From contig SKHV01000426.1 in the NCBI GenBank assembly GCA_007116765.1, forward strand, positions 1 through 16,636: a DNA stretch of 16,636 bases. The letters run 5' to 3'. This DNA is from Prolixibacteraceae bacterium (lineage in GTDB: Bacteria; Bacteroidota; Bacteroidia; Bacteroidales; Prolixibacteraceae). The notes under the pieces were generated by a model, which was given only the letters and a program-made list of their open reading frames with translations, did not search any database and was not told where the DNA came from. Shown here piece after piece: positions 14,789 to 16,636 of this stretch. Position numbers and translations under genes: made by a program. Within the stretch, counting starts at the first letter, position 1. Every line of letters starts with the position of its first letter.

Positions 14789-15919
14789 ATGAAGTTTGTA
14801 GTTTCAAGTACTGAATTATTGAACCATTTAACAGCTATCAGCAGAGTTATTAGTTCAAAAAGTACATTGCCCATTCTCGATAATTTTCTTTTCAACCTCG
14901 AAGAGAATAAACTAACAATCACAGCTTCCGACCTTGAATCGACACTGATTACCTGGATTGAGCTTGAAAACACTGATGGAATAGGCGAAATAGCCATTCC
15001 TGCAAAATTACTTATCGACACGCTGAAAGAGTTTCCCGAACAACCACTGAATTTTCAGGTAAACAACGAAACATTCTCTGTTGATATTTTTTCCGAAAAC
15101 GGTAAATTCAGTATAGTTGGACAAGATGGTGAAGAGTTTCCATCGGTACCTGCAATTGACCCCGAGAGTGCGAATTCTGTAAAAATTGGTCACGACGTAT
15201 TGCTCCACGGAATCAATAAAACCCTGTTTGCTACTGCCGACGATGAATTGCGCCCGGTAATGAACGGAATATTGGTTGAGCTTACACCCGACGAAGCTAT
15301 TTTTGTAGCATCAGATGCTCATAAATTGGTGCGTTACAAAAGGACCGACGTGAAAACAGAAGCAGAGGCTTCATTTATTCTTCCCAAAAAACCGGCTGCT
15401 CTGTTGAAAAACCTTTTGCCTCGCGAAGATTTTGATGTAGCCCTTCAATTCAACGAAAAGAATGCTTTCTTCCAGCTTTCTAACTTTAAACTTGTTTGCA
15501 GGCTTGTTGAAGGTAAATACCCAAGCTACAACTCGGTTATTCCTACCAACAATCCCAATAAAATGCAAATCGACAGGCTCGAATTCTACAACACACTGAA
15601 GCGTGTTTCTGTATTTTCGAATCAGGCCAGCAACCTCGTAAGATTGAAGCTTTTGGGTAACCAATTGGTGGTTTCGGCTCAGGATGTCGACTTCTCAATA
15701 TCGGCAGTAGAGCGTCTAAATTGCCAATACGAAGGCGATGAGTTGGAAATAGGATTCAAATCTTCGTTTCTTATCGAAATTCTTTCAAACATTAACTCTT
15801 CCGAAGTACTCGTTGAGCTTTCCGACCCCACACGTGCCGGATTAATGCTTCCTGTAGAAAAAGAAACCGACGAAGAAGATGTGCTTATGCTTTTAATGCC
15901 AATGATGATTAACGCTTAA
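14789..15919 (+). CDS. dnaN: DNA polymerase III beta subunit (sliding clamp)
   Basis: DnaN forms the ring-shaped dimer that tethers DNA polymerase III and many repair proteins, including MutL and MutS partners, to DNA. It has 376 residues, the usual length, in three clamp domains. Recognisable segments are MKFVVSSTELLNHL at the start, KSTLPILDNFLF (24-35), TITASDLEST (43-52), FSIVGQDGEEFPSVP (107-121), TADDELRPVMNGILVEL (149-165), SDAHKLVRYKR and the C-terminal end VLMLLMPMMINA. That end corresponds to the conserved hydrophobic tail next to the clamp-binding pocket. The gene lies away from any dnaA or replication origin: no DnaA-box cluster was seen nearby and its neighbour is an exonuclease. 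A strong terminator follows, so it is probably transcribed alone or by read-through from rnf. Confidence 0.98.
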   Translation: MKFVVSSTELLNHLTAISRVISSKSTLPILDNFLFNLEENKLTITASDLESTLITWIELENTDGIGEIAIPAKLLIDTLKEFPEQPLNFQVNNETFSVDIFSENGKFSIVGQDGEEFPSVPAIDPESANSVKIGHDVLLHGINKTLFATADDELRPVMNGILVELTPDEAIFVASDAHKLVRYKRTDVKTEAEASFILPKKPAALLKNLLPREDFDVALQFNEKNAFFQLSNFKLVCRLVEGKYPSYNSVIPTNNPNKMQIDRLEFYNTLKRVSVFSNQASNLVRLKLLGNQLVVSAQDVDFSISAVERLNCQYEGDELEIGFKSSFLIEILSNINSSEVLVELSDPTRAGLMLPVEKETDEEDVLMLLMPMMINA

Positions 15920-15963
15920 AATATTCTTATTCAAGATTAAGATATTCACAAAAACCTCATAAT

Positions 15964-15998
15964 AAAGCGCTGTAGTTAAGTACCAGCGCTTTTTTTTT
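15964..15998 (+). terminator. Intrinsic terminator after dnaN
   Basis: A perfect 9-bp stem, AAAGCGCTG (15964-15972) with CAGCGCTTT (15984-15992), encloses an 11-nt loop and runs into a T-run reaching 15998. It is a textbook Rho-independent terminator, 45 nt after the dnaN stop. It lies only 12 nt before the next start codon, so the downstream exonuclease needs read-through or a promoter overlapping this site. Confidence 0.85.
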
Positions 15999-16010
15999 AA
16001 AAACAACCTT

Positions 16011-16636
16011 ATGAATTTAAATTTACGCAACCCTATTGTATTTCTCGACCTTGAAACAACCGGCATCAATGTGGCTTCGGACAGAATTGTTGAAATTGCC
16101 TTGCTAAAAGTTGATGTCAATAATACCGAAGAAGAAATGCTGTTGCGCATTAACCCCGAAATGCCAATACCCGAACAATCCTCTTTAATACACGGCATTT
16201 ACGATGCCGACGTAGCCGACAAACCCACATTTAAGGAAGTAGCTAAAAATGTAGCCAGCTTCATTGAAGGTTGCGACCTGGCCGGCTTCAATTCAAACCG
16301 TTTCGATATTCCATTACTTGCCGAAGAGTTCTTACGTGCAGGTATTGATATCGACATGAAAAAAAGAAAGTTTATCGACGTACAGGCTATTTTTCATAAA
16401 ATGGAAAAACGCACGCTTGTTGCTGCTTACAAATTATACTGCAATCAGGAGCTTGAAGATGCACACAGTGCAATGGCCGACACAAAAGCAACCTACGAAG
16501 TGCTGAAAGCTCAACTCGACAGATACGAAGGTGTGGAATATCAGGATAACCTAGGGAAAAAATCTTTTCCGATTATTAACGATATAGAAAAGCTATCCGG
16601 TTTTTCATCCTACGATAAAAATGTAGATTTTTTAGG
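16011..16636 (+). CDS. DEDDh 3'-5' exonuclease (DnaQ-like), cut off at the window end
   Basis: The first 208 residues are present; the frame is open to the window edge. It starts at the ATG at 16011 (MNLNLRNPIVFLDLETTG). All five acidic/His active-site positions of the DEDDh exonuclease fold are visible: D13 and E15 in DLETTG, D99 in NSNRFDIPLL, and H152 and D157 in DAHSAMAD. The IHGIYDADVADKPTF segment is typical of DnaQ/epsilon-like proteins. Residues after about 180 begin a linker leading to a C-terminal part outside the window. It could be the proofreading subunit or a separate repair/RNase T-like exonuclease; the position right behind dnaN favours a replication or repair role. It has no strong Shine-Dalgarno sequence. 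Confidence 0.93.
   Translation, partial: MNLNLRNPIVFLDLETTGINVASDRIVEIALLKVDVNNTEEEMLLRINPEMPIPEQSSLIHGIYDADVADKPTFKEVAKNVASFIEGCDLAGFNSNRFDIPLLAEEFLRAGIDIDMKKRKFIDVQAIFHKMEKRTLVAAYKLYCNQELEDAHSAMADTKATYEVLKAQLDRYEGVEYQDNLGKKSFPIINDIEKLSGFSSYDKNVDFL

Noticed and set aside
14789..16636. Replication origin near dnaN
   Set aside because: No dnaA gene and no cluster of DnaA boxes were seen; dnaN away from oriC is common in this phylum.

Overview
The window looks like core chromosome of a member of the Bacteroidota (class Bacteroidia, probably an environmental or marine-type Bacteroidales/Marinilabiliales relative). The reasons are an AT-rich base composition by eye, mostly weak Shine-Dalgarno sequences, candidate -7 boxes of the TAnnTTTG type, a MutL with Bacteroidota-style C-terminal motifs, two rhomboid proteases downstream of mutL, and the rseC-rnfBCDGEA gene order. 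No rRNA, tRNA, CRISPR array, insertion sequence, phage gene or att site was seen. No gene-free stretch exceeds 300 bases.

Region 1 (24-4012, + strand) holds a small basic protein with a C-terminal membrane anchor, mutL (mismatch repair), and two adjacent rhomboid-family intramembrane serine proteases that both keep the Ser/His pair. Region 2 (4056-6521, - strand) is a large exported protein with many TPR-like helical repeats. It converges on the second rhomboid and diverges from nhaC. Region 3 (6708-8862, + strand) holds an NhaC-type Na+/H+ antiporter and a UPF0316/DUF2179 membrane protein, separated by a perfect 11-bp inverted repeat.

Region 4 (9126-14630, + strand) is a complete, tightly packed Rnf operon, rseC-rnfB-rnfC-rnfD-rnfG-rnfE-rnfA. 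Its product is a membrane complex that couples ferredoxin:NAD+ oxidoreduction to Na+ or H+ translocation. A TAnnTTTG box and a perfect 14-bp palindrome lie just upstream of rseC. Together with nhaC 1.1 kb away this suggests a Na+ cycle: Rnf would build the ion gradient and NhaC would exchange Na+ for H+. The ion used by this Rnf cannot be read from the sequence.

Region 5 (14789-16636, + strand) holds dnaN (the replication sliding clamp) with a good candidate promoter and a strong intrinsic terminator, then a DEDDh 3'-5' exonuclease cut off by the window edge.

Overall this is mostly well-known housekeeping and energy-conservation content, and I do not see a clearly new system. The best leads are the palindrome at the predicted rnf transcription start, the degenerate endonuclease motifs in MutL, the altered flavinylation motifs in RnfD and RnfG, and the unrecognised 821-residue TPR protein.
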